A stretch of 64,000 nucleotides of DNA from Saposhnikovia divaricata. Lineage: Eukaryota > Streptophyta > Magnoliopsida > Apiales > Apiaceae. Below the pieces are notes generated by a model. The model ran no database searches and was not told where the DNA came from. It was given only the letters and a program-made list of their open reading frames with translations. Shown here piece by piece: positions 1 through 11,154 of this stretch. The position numbers and the translations under genes are program-made. Location of the stretch: contig CM071595.1 in the NCBI GenBank assembly GCA_036435485.1, forward strand, positions 1,860,001-1,924,000, written 5' to 3'. Position 1 is the first letter of the stretch; each line of letters begins with the position of its first letter.

Positions 1-77
1 AAAATGGTCCGACTCGATTTTTAACAATATCCCGTGTACTAACCCCTTTGAGGATTATCCCAAAACCGAGTTTTGAC

Positions 78-85
78 TATATAAG
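78..85 (+). promoter_or_regulatory. TATATAAG string in class A monomers (possible TATA-like element)
   Basis: TATATAAG occupies monomer positions 78-85 in most A and A3 copies, while the same place reads TATATCAG or CATATCAG in B, C and D. It fits the general TATA-box pattern of eukaryotic RNA polymerase II promoters. Promoter function is a guess. The string could equally be a chance difference in an AT-rich repeat. Confidence 0.25.
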
Positions 86-125
86 CTCCGATACAGGTCT
101 GAATTGTGTCAAATAAAATTTCGTT

Positions 126-131
126 GAATTC
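126..131. other. Conserved GAATTC (EcoRI) site once per monomer
   Basis: GAATTC lies at monomer positions 126-131 in essentially every copy read, so genomic DNA from this array should give a 169-bp EcoRI ladder. One clear loss is the monomer at 19098, where TTGAAGTCC replaces TTGAATTCC near 19224. This is a simple physical signature of the family. Confidence 0.9.
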
Positions 132-151
132 CAATAACCCATAGGAACAAA

Positions 152-165
152 ATATTTAAAAATAT
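152..165. repeat. 14-bp dyad ATATTTAAAAATAT (6-2-6) at the monomer tail
   Basis: ATATTT and AAATAT are perfect inverted 6-bp arms around AA. The dyad is intact in monomers with the ATTT tail (A, C, D1, D3, A3, D4). One G breaks it in B and D2, which read ATATGT. It lies 4 bp before the monomer boundary. Confidence 0.7.
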
Positions 166-169
166 CAAC

Positions 170-338
170 AAAATGGTCCGACCCGATTTTTAACAATATC
201 CCGTGTACTAACCCCTTTGAGGATTATCCAAAAACCGAGTTTTGACTATATCAGCTCCGATTCAGGTCTGAATTGCGTCAAATAAAATTTCGTTGAATTC
301 CAATAACCCATAGGAACAAAATATGTAAAAATATCCTT
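170..338 (+). repeat. Exemplar monomer, class B
   Basis: Class B has GACCCG at 11-16, the GAGGATTATCC segment like A, GACTATATCAG, ATTCAGG at 91-97 and TGCGTC. Its tail is ATATGTAAAAATATCCTT, which breaks the AT dyad found in A, C and D1. B normally follows A and precedes C. I counted 60 G+C bases in 169 here, about 35%. Confidence 0.93.
260..273. repeat. 14-bp dyad ATTCAGGTCTGAAT (6-2-6) at the monomer centre
   Basis: ATTCAG and CTGAAT are perfect inverted arms around GT, at monomer positions 91-104. The dyad is intact in B, C and C2. It is reduced to CAG/CTG in A (ATACAGG) and lost in D (ATTCCGG). Its centre is 61 bp from the centre of the tail dyad. Confidence 0.7.
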
Positions 339-507
339 AAAATGGTCCGACTCGATTTTTAACAATATCCCGTGTACTAACCACTTTGAGGATTATCCGA
401 AAACCGAGTTTCGTTCATATCAGCTCCGATTCAGGTCTGAATTGCGTCAAATAAAATTTCGTTGAATTCCAATAACCCATAGGAACAAAATATTTAAAAA
501 TATCCAC
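339..507 (+). repeat. Exemplar monomer, class C
   Basis: Class C has GACTCG, AACCACTTTG at 41-50 (A, B and D have AACCCCTTTG), TTATCCGAAAACC, CGTTCAT at 74-80, ATTCAGG and the tail ATTTAAAAATATCCAC. It normally lies between B and D. It is the only class carrying both 14-bp dyads described at 152-165 and 260-273. Confidence 0.93.
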
Positions 508-676
508 AAAATGGTCCGACCCGATTTTTAACAATATCCCGTGTACTAACCCCTTTGAGAATTTTCCGAAAACCGAGTTTCGATCATATCAGCTCCGATT
601 CCGGTCTGAATTGCGTCAAATAAAATTTCGTTGAATTCCAATAACCCATAGGAACAAAATATTTAAAAATATCAAC
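508..676 (+). repeat. Exemplar monomer, class D, subtype D1
   Basis: Class D has AGAATTTTCC at 51-60, CGATCAT at 74-80 and ATTCCGG at 91-97. Subtype D1 keeps TCTGAATTGCGTC and TTTCGTTG. Its bases 6-16 vary: GTCCGACCCG here, GTCTGCCCCG at for example 10986, and GTCTGACCCG from about 14535 onward. The tail here is CAAC and the next monomer is B rather than A, so an A unit is missing at this point. Confidence 0.9.
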
Positions 677-1183
677 AAAATGGTCCGACCCGATTTTTAA
701 CAATATCCCGTGTACTAACCCCTTTGAGGATTATCCAAAAACCGAGTTTTGACTATATCAGCTCCGATTCAGGTCTGAATTGCGTCAAATAAAATTTCGT
801 TGAATTCCAATAACCCATAGGAACAAAATATGTAAAAATATCCTTAAAATGGTCCGACTCGATTTTTAACAATATCCCGTGTACTAACCACTTTGAGGAT
901 TATCCGAAAACCGAGTTTCGTTCATATCAGCTCCGATTCAGGTCTGAATTGCGTCAAATAAAATTTCGTTGAATTCCAATAACCCATAGGAACAAAATAT
1001 TTAAAAATATCCACAAAATGGTCCGACCCGATTTTTAACAATATCCCGTGTACTAACCCCTTTGAGAATTTCCCGAAAACCGAGTTTCGATCATATCAGC
1101 TCCGATTCCGGTCCGAACTGCGTCAAATAAAATTTTGTTGAATTCCAATAACCCATAGGAACAAAATATGTAAAAATATCCAC

Positions 1184-1352
1184 AAAATGGTCCGACTCGA
1201 TTTTTAACAATATCCCGTGTACTAACCCCTTTGAGAATTATCCAAAAACCGAGTTTTGACTATAATAACTCCGATACAGGTCTGAATTGTGTCAAATAAA
1301 ATTTCGTTGAATTCCAATAACCCATAGGAACAAAATATTTAAAAATATCAAC
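1184..1352 (+). repeat. Exemplar monomer, subtype A2
   Basis: A2 is an A monomer with GAGAATTATCC and CTATAATAACTCC in place of GAGGATTATCC and CTATATAAGCTCC, so the TATATAAG string is lost. I saw it at 1184, 4057, 5916 and 20112. The copy at 20112 is about 14 kb from the others and is followed by B, C2 and a CCAACCC-type D2, as at 5916. This suggests transfer or retention of a block. Confidence 0.85.
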
Positions 1353-1690
1353 AAAATGGTCCGACCCGATTTTTAACAATATCCCGTGTACTAACCCCTT
1401 TGAGGATTATCCAAAAACCGAGTTTTGACTATATCAGCTCCGATTCAGGTCTGAATTGCGTCAAATAAAATTTCGTTGAATTCCAATAACCCATAGGAAC
1501 AAAATATGTAAAAATATCCTTAAAATGGTCCGACTCGATTTTTAACAATATCCCGTGTACTAACCACTTTGAGGATTATCCGAAAACCGAGTTTCGTTCA
1601 TATCAGCTCCGATTCAGGTCTGAATTGCGTCAAATAAAATTTCGTTGAATTCCAATAACCCATAGGAACAAAATATTTAAAAATATCCAC

Positions 1691-3042
1691 AAAATGGTCC
1701 GACCCGATTTTTAACAATATCCCGTGTACTAACCACTTTGAGGATTATCCAAAAACCGAGTTTTAACTATATCAGCTCCGATTCAGGTCTGAATTGCGTC
1801 AAATAAAATTTCGTTGAATTCCAATAACCCATAGGAACAAAATATGTAAAAATATCCATAAAATGGTCCGACTCGATTTTTAACAATATCCCGTGCACTA
1901 ACCCCTTTGAGGATTATCCAAAAACCGAGTTTTGACTATATAAGCTCCGATACAGGTCTGAATTGCGTCAAATAAAATTTCGTTGAATTCCAATAACCCA
2001 TAGGAACAAAATATGTAAAAATATCCTTAAAATGGTCCGACTCGATTTTTAAACATATCCCGTGTACTAACCACTTTGAGGATTATCCGAAAACCGAGTT
2101 TCGTTCATATCTGCTCCGATTCAGGTCTGAATTGCGTCAAATAAAATTTCGTTGAATTCCAATAACCCATAGGAACAAAATATTTAAAAATATCCACAAA
2201 ATGGTCTGCCCCGATTTTTAACAATATCCCGTGTACTAACCCCTTTTAGAATTTTCCGAAAACCGAGTTTCGATCATATCAGCTCCGATTCCGGTCTGAA
2301 TTGCGTCAAATAAAATTTTGTTGAATTCCAATAACCCATAGGAACAAAATATGTAAAAATATCCATAAAATGGTCCGACTCGATTTTTAACAATATCCCG
2401 TGTACTAACCCCTTTGAGGATTATCCAAAAACCGAGTTTTGACTATATAAGCTCCGATACAGGTCTGAATTGTGTCAAATAAAATTTCGTTGAATTCCAA
2501 TGACCCATAGGAACAAAATATTTAAAAATATCAACAAAATGGTCCAACCCGATTTTTAACAATATCCCGTGTACTAACCCCTTTGAGGATTATCCAAAAA
2601 CCGAGTTTTGACTATATAAGCTCCGATACAGGTCTGAATTGTGTCAAATAAAATTTCGTTGAATTCCAATGACCCATAGGAACAAAATATTTAAAAATAT
2701 CCACAAAATGGTCCAACCCGATTTTTAACAATATCCCGTGTACTAACCCCTTTGAGAATTTTCCGAAAACCGAGTTTCGATCATATCAGCTCCGATTCCG
2801 GTCCGAACTGCGTCAAATAAAATTTTGTTGAATTCCAATAACCCATAGGAACAAAATATGTAAAAATATCCATAAAATGGTCCGACTCGATTTTTAACAA
2901 TATCCCGTGTACTAACCCCTTTGAGGATTATCCAAAAACCGAGTTTCGTTCATATCAGCTCGGATTCAGGTCTGAATTGCGTCAAATAAAATTTCGTTGA
3001 ATTCCAATAACCCATAGGAACAAAATATTTAAAAATATCCAC
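1691..3042 (+). repeat. Block 2: rearranged monomers with hybrids
   Basis: Eight monomers that break the ABCD order. 1691 is a mosaic with AACCACTTTGAGG (C-like), then GTTTTAACTATATCAG (B-like) and a CCAT tail. Then come A (GTGCACTA, CCTT tail), C2 (ATCTGCTCC), D1 with GTCTGCCCCG and CCTTTTAGAATT, two A copies in a row (2367 and 2536, the second starting GGTCCAACCCG), D2, and an A/C mosaic at 2874. Several different exchanges seem to meet here. Confidence 0.75.
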
Positions 3043-4901
3043 AAAATGGTCCAACCCGATTTTTAACAATATCCCGTGTACTAACCCCTTTGAGAATTTT
3101 CCGAAAACCGAGTTTCGATCATATCAGCTCCGATTCCGGTCCGAACTGCGTCAAATAAAATTTTGTTGAATTCCAATAACCCATAGGAACAAAATATGTA
3201 AAAATATCCACAAAATGGTCCGACTCGATTTTTAACAATATCCCGTGTACTAACCCCTTTGATGATTATCCAAAAACCGAGTTTTGACTATATAAGCTCC
3301 GATACAGGTCTGAATTGTGTCAAATAAAATTTCGTTGAATTCCAATGACCCATAGGAACAAAATATTTAAAAATATCCACAAAATGGTCCGACCCGATTT
3401 TTAACAATATCCCGTGTACTAACCCCTTTGAGAATTTTCCGAAAACCGAGTTTCGATCATATCAGCTCCGATTCCGGTCTGAATTGCGTCAAATAAAATT
3501 TCGTTGAATTCCAATAACCCATAGGAACAAAATATTTAAAAATATCAACAAAATGGTCCGACCCGATTTTTAACAATATCCCGTGTACTAACCCCTTTGA
3601 GGATTATCCAAAAACCGAGTTTTGACTATATCAGCTCCGATTCAGGTCTGAATTGCGTCAAATAAAATTTCGTTGAATTCCAATAACCCATAGGAACAAA
3701 ATATGTAAAAATATCCTTAAAATGGTCCGACTCGATTTTTAACAATATCCCGTGTACTAACCACTTTGAGGATTATCCGAAAACCGAGTTTCGTTCATAT
3801 CAGCTCCGATTCAGGTCTGAATTGCGTCAAATAAAATTTCGTTGAATTCCAATAACCCATAGGAACAAAATATTTAAAAATATCCACAAAATGGTCCGAC
3901 CCGATTTTTAACAATATCCCGTGTACTAACCCCTTTGAGAATTTTCTGAAAACCGAGTTTCGATCATATCAGCTCCGATTCCGGTCCGAACTGCGTCAAA
4001 TAAAATTTTGTTGAATTCCAATAACCCATAGGAACAAAATATGTAAAAATATCCACAAAATGGTCCGACTCGATTTTTAACAATATCCCGTGTACTAACC
4101 CCTTTGAGAATTATCCAAAAACCGAGTTTTGACTATAATAACTCCGATACAGGTCTGAATTGTGTCAAATAAAATTTCGTTGAATTCCAATAACCCATAG
4201 GAACAAAATATTTAAAAATATCAACAAAATGGTCCGACCCGATTTTTAACAATATCCCGTGTACTAACCCCTTTGAGGATTATCCAAAAACCGAGTTTTG
4301 ACTATATCAGCTCCGATTCAGGTCTGAATTGCGTCAAATAAAATTTCGTTGAATTCCAATAACCCATAGGAACAAAATATGTAAAAATATCCTTAAAATG
4401 GTCCGACTCGATTTTTAAACATATCCAGTGTACTAACCACTTTGAGGATTATCCGAAAACCGAGTTTCGTTCATATCAGCTCCGATTCAGGTCTGAATTG
4501 CGTCAAATAAAATTTCGTTGAATTCCAATAACCCATAGGAACAAAATATTTAAAAATATCCACAAAATGGTCCAACCCGATTTTTAACAATATCCCGTGT
4601 ACTAACCCCTTTGAGAATTTTCCGAAAACCGAGTTTCGATCATATCAGCTCCGATTCCGGTCCGAACTGCGTCAAATAAAATTTTGTTGAATTCCAATAA
4701 CCCATAGGAACAAAATATGTAAAAATATCCATAAAATGGTCCGACTCGATTTTTAACAATATCCCGTGTACTAACCCCTTTGAGGATTATCCAAAAACCG
4801 AGTTTCGTTCATATCAGCTCCGATTCAGGTCTGAATTGCGTCAAATAAAATTTCGTTGAATTCCAATAACCCATAGGAACAAAATATTTAAAAATATCCA
4901 C
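3043..4901 (+). repeat. 11-mer duplication, copy 1 (1,859 bp)
   Basis: Order: D2(CCAACCC) A(GATGATT) D1 B C D2(TTTTCTG) A2 B C2 D2(CCAACCC) A/C. The rare markers GATGATTATCC, TTTTCTGAAAACCGAG and ATAATAACT reappear at +1,859 bp (11 x 169) in the next block. The last monomer (4733) is an A-front/C-back mosaic with GAGGATTATCCAAAAACC followed by CGTTCAT. The same mosaic occurs at 2874. Confidence 0.85.
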
Positions 4902-6591
4902 AAAATGGTCCAACCCGATTTTTAACAATATCCCGTGTACTAACCCCTTTGAGAATTTTCCGAAAACCGAGTTTCGATCATATCAGCTCCGATTCCGGTC
5001 CGAACTGCGTCAAATAAAATTTTGTTGAATTCCAATAACCCATAGGAACAAAATATGTAAAAATATCCACAAAATGGTCCGACTCGATTTTTAACAATAT
5101 CCCGTGTACTAACCCCTTTGATGATTATCCAAAAACCGAGTTTTGACTATATAAGCTCCGATACAGGTCTGAATTGTGTCAAATAAAATTTCGTTGAATT
5201 CCAATGACCCATAGGAACAAAATATTTAAAAATATCCACAAAATGGTCCGACCCGATTTTTAACAATATCCCGTGTACTAACCCCTTTGAGAATTTTCCG
5301 AAAACCGAGTTTCGATCATATCAGCTCCGATTCCGGTCTGAATTGCGTCAAATAAAATTTCGTTGAATTCCAATAACCCATAGGAACAAAATATTTAAAA
5401 ATATCAACAAAATGGTCCGACCCGATTTTTAACAATATCCCGTGTACTAACCCCTTTGAGGATTATCCAAAAACCGAGTTTTGACTATATCAGCTCCGAT
5501 TCAGGTCTGAATTGCGTCAAATAAAATTTCGTTGAATTCCAATAACCCATAGGAACAAAATATGTAAAAATATCCTTAAAATGGTCCGACTCGATTTTTA
5601 ACAATATCCCGTGTACTAACCACTTTGAGGATTATCCGAAAACCGAGTTTCGTTCATATCAGCTCCGATTCAGGTCTGAATTGCGTCAAATAAAATTTCG
5701 TTGAATTCCAATAACCCATAGGAACAAAATATTTAAAAATATCCACAAAATGGTCCGACCCGATTTTTAACAATATCCCGTGTACTAACCCCTTTGAGAA
5801 TTTTCTGAAAACCGAGTTTCGATCATATCAGCTCCGATTCCGGTCCGAACTGCGTCAAATAAAATTTTGTTGAATTCCAATAACCCATAGGAACAAAATA
5901 TATAAAAATATCCACAAAATGGTCCGACTCGATTTTTAACAATATCCCGTGTACTAACCCCTTTGAGAATTATCCAAAAACCGAGTTTTGACTATAATAA
6001 CTCCGATACAGGTCTGAATTGTGTCAAATAAAATTTCGTTGAATTCCAATAACCCATAGGAACAAAATATTTAAAAATATCAACAAAATGGTCCGACCCG
6101 ATTTTTAACAATATCCCGTGTACTAACCCCTTTGAGGATTATCCAAAAACCGAGTTTTGACTATATCAGCTCCGATTCAGGTCTGAATTGCGTCAAATAA
6201 AATTTCGTTGAATTCCAATAACCCATAGGAACAAAATATGTAAAAATATCCTTAAAATGGTCCGACTCGATTTTTAAACATATCCCGTGTACTAACCACT
6301 TTGAGGATTATCCGAAAACCGAGTTTCGTTCATATCAGCTCCGATTCAGGTCTGAATTGCGTCAAATAAAATTTCGTTGAATTCCAATAACCCATAGGAA
6401 CAAAATATTTAAAAATATCCACAAAATGGTCCAACCCGATTTTTAACAATATCCCGTGTACTAACCCCTTTGAGAATTTTCCGAAAACCGAGTTTCGATC
6501 ATATCAGCTCCGATTCCGGTCCGAACTGCGTCAAATAAAATTTTGTTGAATTCCAATAACCCATAGGAACAAAATATGTAAAAATATCCAC
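4902..6591 (+). repeat. 11-mer duplication, copy 2 (10 monomers retained)
   Basis: Repeats the preceding block for ten monomers, through the D2 at 6423. The next monomer is a normal A at 6592 instead of the A/C mosaic. Small differences from copy 1 include ATATCCCGTG versus ATATCCAGTG in C2, a CCAC versus CCAT tail, and ATATATAAAA at 5908. So the copies are close but not identical. Confidence 0.84.
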
Positions 6592-7943
6592 AAAATGGTC
6601 CGACTCGATTTTTAACAATATCCCGTGTACTAACCCCTTTGAGGATTATCCAAAAACCGAGTTTTGACTATATAAGCTCCGATACAGGTCTGAATTGTGT
6701 CAAATAAAATTTCGTTGAATTCCAATAACCCATAGGAACAAAATATTTAAAAATATCAACAAAATGGTTCGACCCGATTTTTAACAATATCCCGTGTACT
6801 AACCCCTTTGAGGATTATCCAAAAACCGAGTTTTGACTATATCAGCTCCGATTCAGGTCTGAATTGCGTCAAATAAAATTTCGTTGAATTCCAATAACCC
6901 ATAGGAACAAAATATGTAAAAATATCCTTAAAATGGTCCGACTCGATTTTTAAACATATCCCGTGTACTAACCACTTTGAGGATTATCCGAAAACCGAGT
7001 TTCGTTCATATCAGCTCCGATTCAGGTCTGAATTGCGTCAAATAAAATTTCGTTGAATTCCAATAACCCATACGAACAAAATATTTAAAAATATCCACAA
7101 AATGGTCCAACCCGATTTTTAACAATATCCCGTGTACTAACCCCTTTGAGAATTTTCCGAAAACCGAGTTTCGATCATATCAGCTCCGATTCCGGTCCGA
7201 ACTGCGTCAAATAAAATTTTGTTGAATTCCAATAACCCATAGGAACAAAATATGTAAAAATATCCACAAAATGGTCCGACTCGATTTTTAACAATATCCC
7301 GTGTACTAACCCCTTTGAGGATTATCCAAAAACCGAGTTTTGACTATATAAGCTCCGATACAGGTCTGAATTGTGTCAAATAAAATTTCGTTGAATTCCA
7401 ATAACCCATAGGAACAAAATATTTAAAAATATCAACAAAATGGTCCGACCCAATTTTTAACAATATCCCGTGTGCTAACCCCTTTGAGGATTATCCAAAA
7501 ACCGAGTTTTGACTATATCAGCTCCGATTCAGGTCTGAATTGCGTCAAATAAAATTTCGTTGAATTCCAATAACCCATAGGAACAAAATATGTAAAAATA
7601 TCCTTAAAATGGACCGACTCGATTTTTAAACATATCCCGTGTACTAACCACTTTGAGGATTACCCGAAAACCGAGTTTCGTTCATATCAGCTCCGATTCA
7701 GGTCTGAATTGCGTCAAATAAAATTTCGTTGAATTCCAATAACCCATAGGAACAAAATATTTAAAAATATCCACAAAATGGTCTGCCCCGATTTTTAACA
7801 ATATCCCGTGTACTAACCCCTTTGAGGATTATCCAAAAACCGAGTTTTGACTATATCAGCTCCGATTCAGGTCTGAATTGCGTCAAATAAAATTTCGTTG
7901 AATTCCAATAACCCATAGGAACAAAATATGTAAAAATATCCTT
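6592..7943 (+). repeat. Block: A B C2 D2 A B C2 then a D/B hybrid
   Basis: Two ABCD tetramers, in the second of which D is replaced by a hybrid at 7775. The hybrid starts GTCTGCCCCG like D1 but continues GAGGATTATCC, GACTATATCAG and the CCTT tail of B. Private changes include GGTTCG (6761), CATACGAAC (near 7069), GACCCAATT with GTGCTAACC (7437) and GGACCG (7606). Confidence 0.82.
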
Positions 7944-8957
7944 AAAATGGTCCGACTCGATTTCTAACAATATCCCGTGTACTAACCCCTTTGAGGATTA
8001 TCCCAAAACCGAGTTTTGACTATATAAGCTCCGATACAGGTCTGAATTGTGTCAAATAAAATTTCGTTGAATTCCAATAACCCATAGGAACAAAATATTT
8101 AAAAATATCAACAAAATGGTCCGACCCGATTTTTAACAATATCCCGTGTACTAACCCCTTTGAGGATTATCCAAAAACCGAGTTTTGACTATATCAGCTC
8201 CGATTCAGGTCTGAATTGCGTCAAATAAAATTTCGTTGAATTCCAATAACCCATAGGAACAAAATATGTAAAAATATCCTTAAAATGGTCCGACTCGATT
8301 TTTAACAATATCCCGTGTACTAACCCCTTTGAGGATTATCCCAAAACCGAGTTTTGACTATATAAGCTCCGATACAGGTCTGAATTGTGTCAAATAAAAT
8401 TTCGTTGAATTCCAATAACCCATAGGAACAAAATATTTAAAAATATCAACAAAATGGTCCGACCCGATTTTTAACAATATCCCGTGTACTAACCCCTTTG
8501 AGGATTATCCAAAAACCGAGTTTTGACTATATCAGCTCCGATTCAGGTCTGAATTGCGTCAAATAAAATTTCGTTGAATTCCAATAACCCATAGGAACAA
8601 AATATGTAAAAATATCCTTAAAATGGTCCGACTCGATTTTTAACAATATCCCGTGTACTAACCCCTTTGAGGATTATCCCAAAACCGAGTTTTGACTATA
8701 TAAGCTCCGATACAGGTCTGAATTGTGTCAAATAAAATTTCGTTGAATTCCAATAACCCATAGGAACAAAATATTTAAAAATATCAACAAAATGGTCCGA
8801 CCCGATTTTTAACAATATCCCGTGTACTAACCCCTTTGAGGATTATCCAAAAACCGAGTTTTGACTATATCAGCTCCGATTCAGGTCTGAATTGCGTCAA
8901 ATAAAATTTCGTTGAATTCCAATAACCCATAGGAACAAAATATGTAAAAATATCCTT
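7944..8957 (+). repeat. AB dimer run, three 338-bp units
   Basis: Six monomers A B A B A B with no C or D. The three A copies share ATCCCAAAACC and the three B copies look the same at every marker. The first A has TTTCTAAC. A B-like hybrid precedes the run, so it is effectively B(AB)x3. The near-identity and simple order suggest a recent, short local amplification. Confidence 0.87.
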
Positions 8958-9126
8958 AAAATGGTCCGACTCGATTTTTAACAATATCCCGTGTACTAAC
9001 CCCTTTGAGAATTTTCCAAAAACCGAGTTTCGATCATATCAGCTCCGATTCCGGTCTGAATTGCGTCAAATAAAATTTCGTTGAATTCCAATAACCCATA
9101 GGAACAAAATATTTAAAAATATCCAC
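8958..9126 (+). repeat. Hybrid monomer A-front / D1-back
   Basis: Starts GGTCCGACTCG like A but continues AGAATTTTCCAAAAACCGAG, CGATCAT and ATTCCGGTCTGAATTG like D1. CCAAAAACC replaces the usual CCGAAAACC. A monomer with the same markers recurs at 13183. It closes the AB dimer run and restores D before A. Confidence 0.82.
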
Positions 9127-11154
9127 AAAATGGTCCGACTCGATTTTTAACAATATCCCGTGTACTAACCCCTTTGAGGATTATCCAAAAACCGAGTTTT
9201 GACTATATAAGCTCCGATACATGTCTGAATTGTGTCAAATAAAATTTCGTTGAATTCCAATAACCAATAGGAACAAAATATTTAAAAATATCAAAAAAAT
9301 GGTCCGACCCGATTTTTAACAATATCCCGTGTACTAACCCCTTTGAGGATTATCCAAAAACCGAGTTTTGACTATATCAGCTCCGATTCAGGTCTGAATT
9401 GCGTCAAATAAAATTTCGTTGAATTCCAATAACCCATAGGAACAAAATATGTAAAAATATCCTTAAAATGGTCCGACTCGATTTTTAAACATATCCCGTG
9501 TACTAACCACTTTGAGGATTATCCGAAAACCGAGTTTCGTTCATATCAGCTCCGATTCAGGTCTGAATTGCGTCAAATAAAATTTCGTTGAATTCCAATA
9601 ACCCATAGGAACAAAATATTTAAAAATATCCACAAAATGGTCCAACCCGATTTTTAACAATATCCCGTGTACTAACCCCTTTGAGAATTTTCCGAAAACC
9701 GAGTTTCGATCATATCAGCTCCGATTCCGGTCCGAACTGCGTCAAATAAAATTTTGTTGAATTCCAATAACCCATAGGAACAAAATATGTAAAAATATCC
9801 ACAAAATGGTCTGACTCGATTTTTAACAATATCCCGTGTACTAACCCCTTTGAGGATTATCCAAAAACCGAGTTTTGACTATATAAGCTCCGATACAGGT
9901 CTGAATTGTGTCAAATAAAATTTCGTTGAATTCCAATAACCCATAGGAACAAAATATTTAAAAATATCAACAAAATGGTCCGACCCGATTTTTAACAATA
10001 TCCCGTGTACTAACCCCTTTGAGGATTATCCAAAAACCGAGTTTTGACTATATCAGCTCCGATTCAGGTCTGAATTGCGTCAAATAAAATTTCGTTGAAT
10101 TCCAATAACCCATAGGAACAAAATATGTAAAAATATCCTTAAAATGGTCCGACTCGATTTTTAAACATATCCCGTGTACTAACCACTTTGAGGATTATCC
10201 GAAAACCGAGTTTCGTTCATATCAGCTCCGATTCAGGTCTGAATTGCGTCAAATAAAATTTCGTTGAATTCCAATAACCCATAGGAACAAAATATTTAAA
10301 AATATCCACAAAATGGTCCAACCCGATTTTTAACAATATCCCGTGTACTAACCCCTTTGAGAATTTTCCGAAAACCGAGTTTCGATCATATCAGCTCCGA
10401 TTCCGGTCTGAACTGCGTCAAATAAAATTTTGTTGAATTCCAATAACCCATAGGAACAAAATATGTAAAAATATCCACAAAATGGTCCGACTCGATTTTT
10501 AACAATATCCCGTGTACTAACCCCTTTGAGGATTATCCAAAAACCGAGTTTTGACTATATAAGCTCCGATACAGGTCTGAATTGTGTCAAATAAAATTTC
10601 GTTGAATTCCAATAACCCATAGGAACAAAATATTTAAAAATATCAACAAAATGGTCCGACCCGATTTTTAACAATATCCCGTGTACTAACCCCTTTGAGG
10701 ATTATCCAAAAACCGAGTTTTGACTATATTAGCTCCGATTCAGGTCTGAATTGCGTCAAATAAAATTTCGTTGAATTCCAATAACCCATAGGAACAAAAT
10801 ATGTAAAAATATCCTTAAAATGGTCCGACTCGATTTTTAAACATATCCCGTGTACTAACCACTTTGAGGATTATCCGAAAACCGAGTTTCGTTCATATCA
10901 GCTCCGATTCAGGTCTGAATTGCGTCAAATAAAATTTCGTTGAATTCCAATAACCCATAGGAAAAAAATATTTAAAAATATCCACAAAATGGTCTGCCCC
11001 GATTTTTAACAATATCCCGTGTACTAACCCCTTTGAGAATTTTCCGAAAACCGAGTTTCGATCATATCAGCTCCGATTCCGGTCTGAATTGCGTCAAATA
11101 AAATTTCGTTGAATTCCAATAACCCATAGGAACAAAATATTTAAAAATATCCAC
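9127..11154 (+). repeat. Plain tetramer HOR, A B C2 D x3 (676-bp units)
   Basis: Three complete tetramers starting at 9127, 9803 and 10479. The first two end in CCAACCC-type D2 and the third in D1 with GTCTGCCCCG. Private variants are CATGTCTG and ACCAATAGG in the first A, a run of A (TCAAAAAAATGG) before 9300, GGTCTGACTCG at 9803 and GGAAAAAAATAT near 10962. This is the clearest ancestral-type HOR in the window. Confidence 0.88.
9465..9633 (+). repeat. Exemplar monomer, subtype C2
   Basis: C2 equals C except that TTAACAAT at 21-28 reads TTAAACAT. The change moves bases but keeps the length at 169 bp. C2 alternates with C in the 14-mer, 35-mer and 7-mer HORs, so it is a good positional marker. 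Sub-variants start GTTCTGACTCG (14366, 15380, 16732, 17746), GCTCC (28391, 34304, 40217) or GGTCGG (47981, 49669). Confidence 0.88.

Larger units (their letters stand above)
1..169 (+). repeat. Exemplar monomer, class A
   Basis: Class A is marked by GACTCG at 11-16, TATATAAG at 78-85, GATACAGG at 90-97 and TGTGTC at 105-110. It usually ends ATTTAAAAATATCAAC and is followed by B. This copy has the ATCCCAAAACC sub-variant, which recurs in the 13-20 kb HOR. A is the only class with an uninterrupted TATATAAG; B, C and D read TATCAG there. Length is exactly 169 bp. Confidence 0.93.
1..1690 (+). repeat. Block 1: A B C D1 B C D2 A2 B C
   Basis: Ten monomers, all 169 bp. The order is ABCD with one A missing after D1 at 508. 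The stretch from 508 (D1 B C D2 A2 B C) recurs at 3381 and 5240, so it belongs to the same lineage as the 11-mer duplication to the right. The D2 at 1015 has GAGAATTTCCCG, a private variant. Confidence 0.85.

Noticed and set aside
120..136. CENP-B box-like start, TTTCGTTGAATTCC
   Set aside because: TTCGTTG matches the first part of the known box (NTTCGNNNNANNCGGGN), but the required CGGG is CCAA here. No monomer class restores it, so it is not a CENP-B site as known in mammals.
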